Part shown: one piece after another, positions 62,860-64,000 of the stretch
Layout: every line of letters begins with the position of its first letter
Position numbering within the stretch: the stretch's first letter is position 1
From: Aplectana chamaeleonis
Lineage: Eukaryota > Nematoda > Chromadorea > Rhabditida > Cosmocercidae
Direction: 5' to 3'
Assembly (NCBI GenBank): GCA_029168955.1
Contig: JAPDOI010001860.1
Coordinates: forward strand, 1 to 64,000
Length of the DNA stretch: 64,000 nt
Translations under genes and position numbers: made by a program
The notes under the pieces: model-generated
Databases searched by the model: none
What the model saw: the letters and a program-made list of their open reading frames with translations, nothing else
Told to the model about the DNA's origin: nothing

Positions 62860-64000
62860 CTACCATTTTGCGGTCGAATAAGGCACCGCTTTTATGGAGG
62901 ATCGCCTACTCGTTGGCAAGAGCGTACGCGGAATCAGAAGTCGTCTACAACTGCGTTCATCCTTTCGAAGTCAAAGGTCCTCAACTATACCTCCCAGAAT
63001 TCACTTTTCACGAGTCCTGGAGCCAATTTTTTCGGTTGCGGGTCAGCATAAACCGGCGCTGCTGATCCGTTGTCTACTCATCCGTGCCGGAATTGAAGCA
63101 AACCCTGGACCCCCTCGTCGGATTCGATGGCCCTGCACCCAGTGTGGTACCTCAGCCGCTGCAGGGAGCGTCCAATGTATCAAGTGCAGGAAATGGACTC
63201 ATGTGAGGAAATGTTCCGGTCTCAAGTCCTTCAAGGATGCGGACGGCTCATACGTGTGCCCGAACTGCGTAGCCGTGCCGGCATCTCAACCTCAACGTTC
63301 AAGTCCCGTTTCTCTGAAGATAATCCAATGGAATATCAATGGTTTTCGCAACAAATCAGCTTAACTAGAAGCTCTCGCATACCGTATAGGAGCTGAAATT
63401 GTGGGACTTCAAGAGACTAAACTGGACCCAAATCACGGATCACCGGTTGTTCGAGGTTACACCTGCCTGAGAAACGACAGGACGAGCTCTGGAGGAGGTG
63501 TGGCTTTTCTGGTTAGAAACGACTTACAGTGCAGTGTGATCACTCCAACAACTAGCGATGGTGCCACGGAATGCATCTCCATAGCTGTGGAAACGAATGC
63601 TGGATCTGTTCACATTCACAACCTCTACTCTCCGCCAAGATCCTCATGCCCACCCTCATACGAGCTGTCTATCGCCCAATTCCCGACATGCGGGAAATCC
63701 ACAATCGTCATGGGAGATGTCAACGCGCACAGTCCTCTTTGGTCTGAGGATGAAGAGGACCAACGTGGACAGGACCTCGAAGAGGAGATAGCGCAATCCA
63801 ATTTCTTGATTCTCAATGATGACCCTCACCCTACTAGGAAGCCGATATATGGAAGACCCTCATCACCACACCTCTCGCTGTGCTTACAGGACTCAACATC
63901 GTCAGCAGTTTGGGACACCGTGAACACAGGGGCGAGTGACCACCTCCCGATCCTGATGGAGTTCAAAAGCGAGACCCTCCTATCTTCCTCACCGAGAACC
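62860..64000 (+). mobile_element. Family F LINE 5' part (2A, PHD, endonuclease), runs off the window
   Basis: From ATG 62894 one frame gives a basic leader (MEDRLLVGKSVRGIRSRLQL...), the 2A-like motif LLIRCLLIRAGIEANPGP (about 63058-63111), a PHD-like finger (PCTQCG, VQCIKCRKWTH, RKCSGL, YVCPNC) and LKIIQWNINGFRNK. A single TAA at 63362 then interrupts the endonuclease, which stays open to the end: EIVGLQETKL, SSGGGVAFLV, VMGDVNAHSPLW, SDHLPILMEF. Catalytic Glu, Asp/Asn and His positions are present. It is the least decayed LINE start in the window and distinct from families A and C. Unlike A2 and A5, the AUG and 2A are in the same frame. Confidence 0.85.

Overview
The window looks like a gene-poor, repeat-swollen stretch of a nematode genome, probably a rhabditid (clade V) worm. 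The reasons are: host exons with 60-80 bp introns and TTTCAG-type acceptors; acceptor AGs 2-4 nt before two start codons, as expected for spliced-leader trans-splicing; and RTE- and CR1-type retrotransposons of the kind familiar from strongylid and related worms. The species cannot be named from the sequence alone. No rRNA, tRNA, CRISPR or prokaryotic operon is visible.

Host genes. (1) A glycolipid-transfer-protein (GLTP/CPTP-like) gene of 182 codons has exons at 4983-5131, 5192-5374 and 28469-28685. Its second intron is about 23.1 kb and is packed with transposons. (2) A WD40 beta-propeller gene has exon 1 at 37486-37568, then a 17.3 kb transposon-filled intron, then exons at 54896-55016, 55095-55195, 55257-55407 and 55478 onward. 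(3) Weaker host exon candidates are minus-strand exons at 59.2-59.9 kb and a C2H2 zinc-finger exon at 62386-62482.

Mobile DNA. I use working names. Family A is an I/Jockey-group-like LINE with a 2A-like peptide, PHD finger, APE endonuclease, RT, C-terminal Cys/His finger and (AAG)n tail, with seven main copies and two short 3' fragments. Family C is a related LINE with an (AAG)n tail. CR1-like elements appear as CR1-a, B1, a 34.7 kb copy and an L2/CR1-like fragment. RTE elements are D1, D2 and D3. Family F is another 2A-PHD-endonuclease LINE running off the right edge. Between and inside them lie foldback DNA elements sorted by target-site duplication: TA (P, Q, X), TTAA (four elements), 8-bp hAT-type, and one 9-bp Mutator-like.

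Layout. 0-4.9 kb: decayed family A, P and Q foldbacks, TCCTACAGGAG repeats. 5-28.7 kb: GLTP gene, whose long intron holds CR1-a (itself broken by a Mutator-like MITE, by B1 carrying C1, and by A2) and A4 (broken by A3 and a TTAA element). 28.8-35.3 kb: A5 broken by A6 and a hAT-like MITE, then a CR1 3' end. 35.3-37.4 kb: L2/CR1 fragment and MITEs. 37.5-55.7 kb: WD40 gene, whose intron holds RTE D2, split by a hAT element that itself holds RTE D1, a second hAT element, C2 and A7. 55.7-64 kb: an 800 bp palindrome, more MITEs, a 46-bp minisatellite, a zinc-finger exon and family F.

The most notable observation is at the 5' end of family A. The only early AUG frame ends inside the 2A leader. In two copies it carries a -1 slippery heptamer (GGGTTTT) in exact register, with a hairpin 7 nt downstream. 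The -1 frame leads into an NPGP (2A-like) peptide and the polyprotein. This suggests a LINE that combines programmed frameshifting with 2A-type separation.
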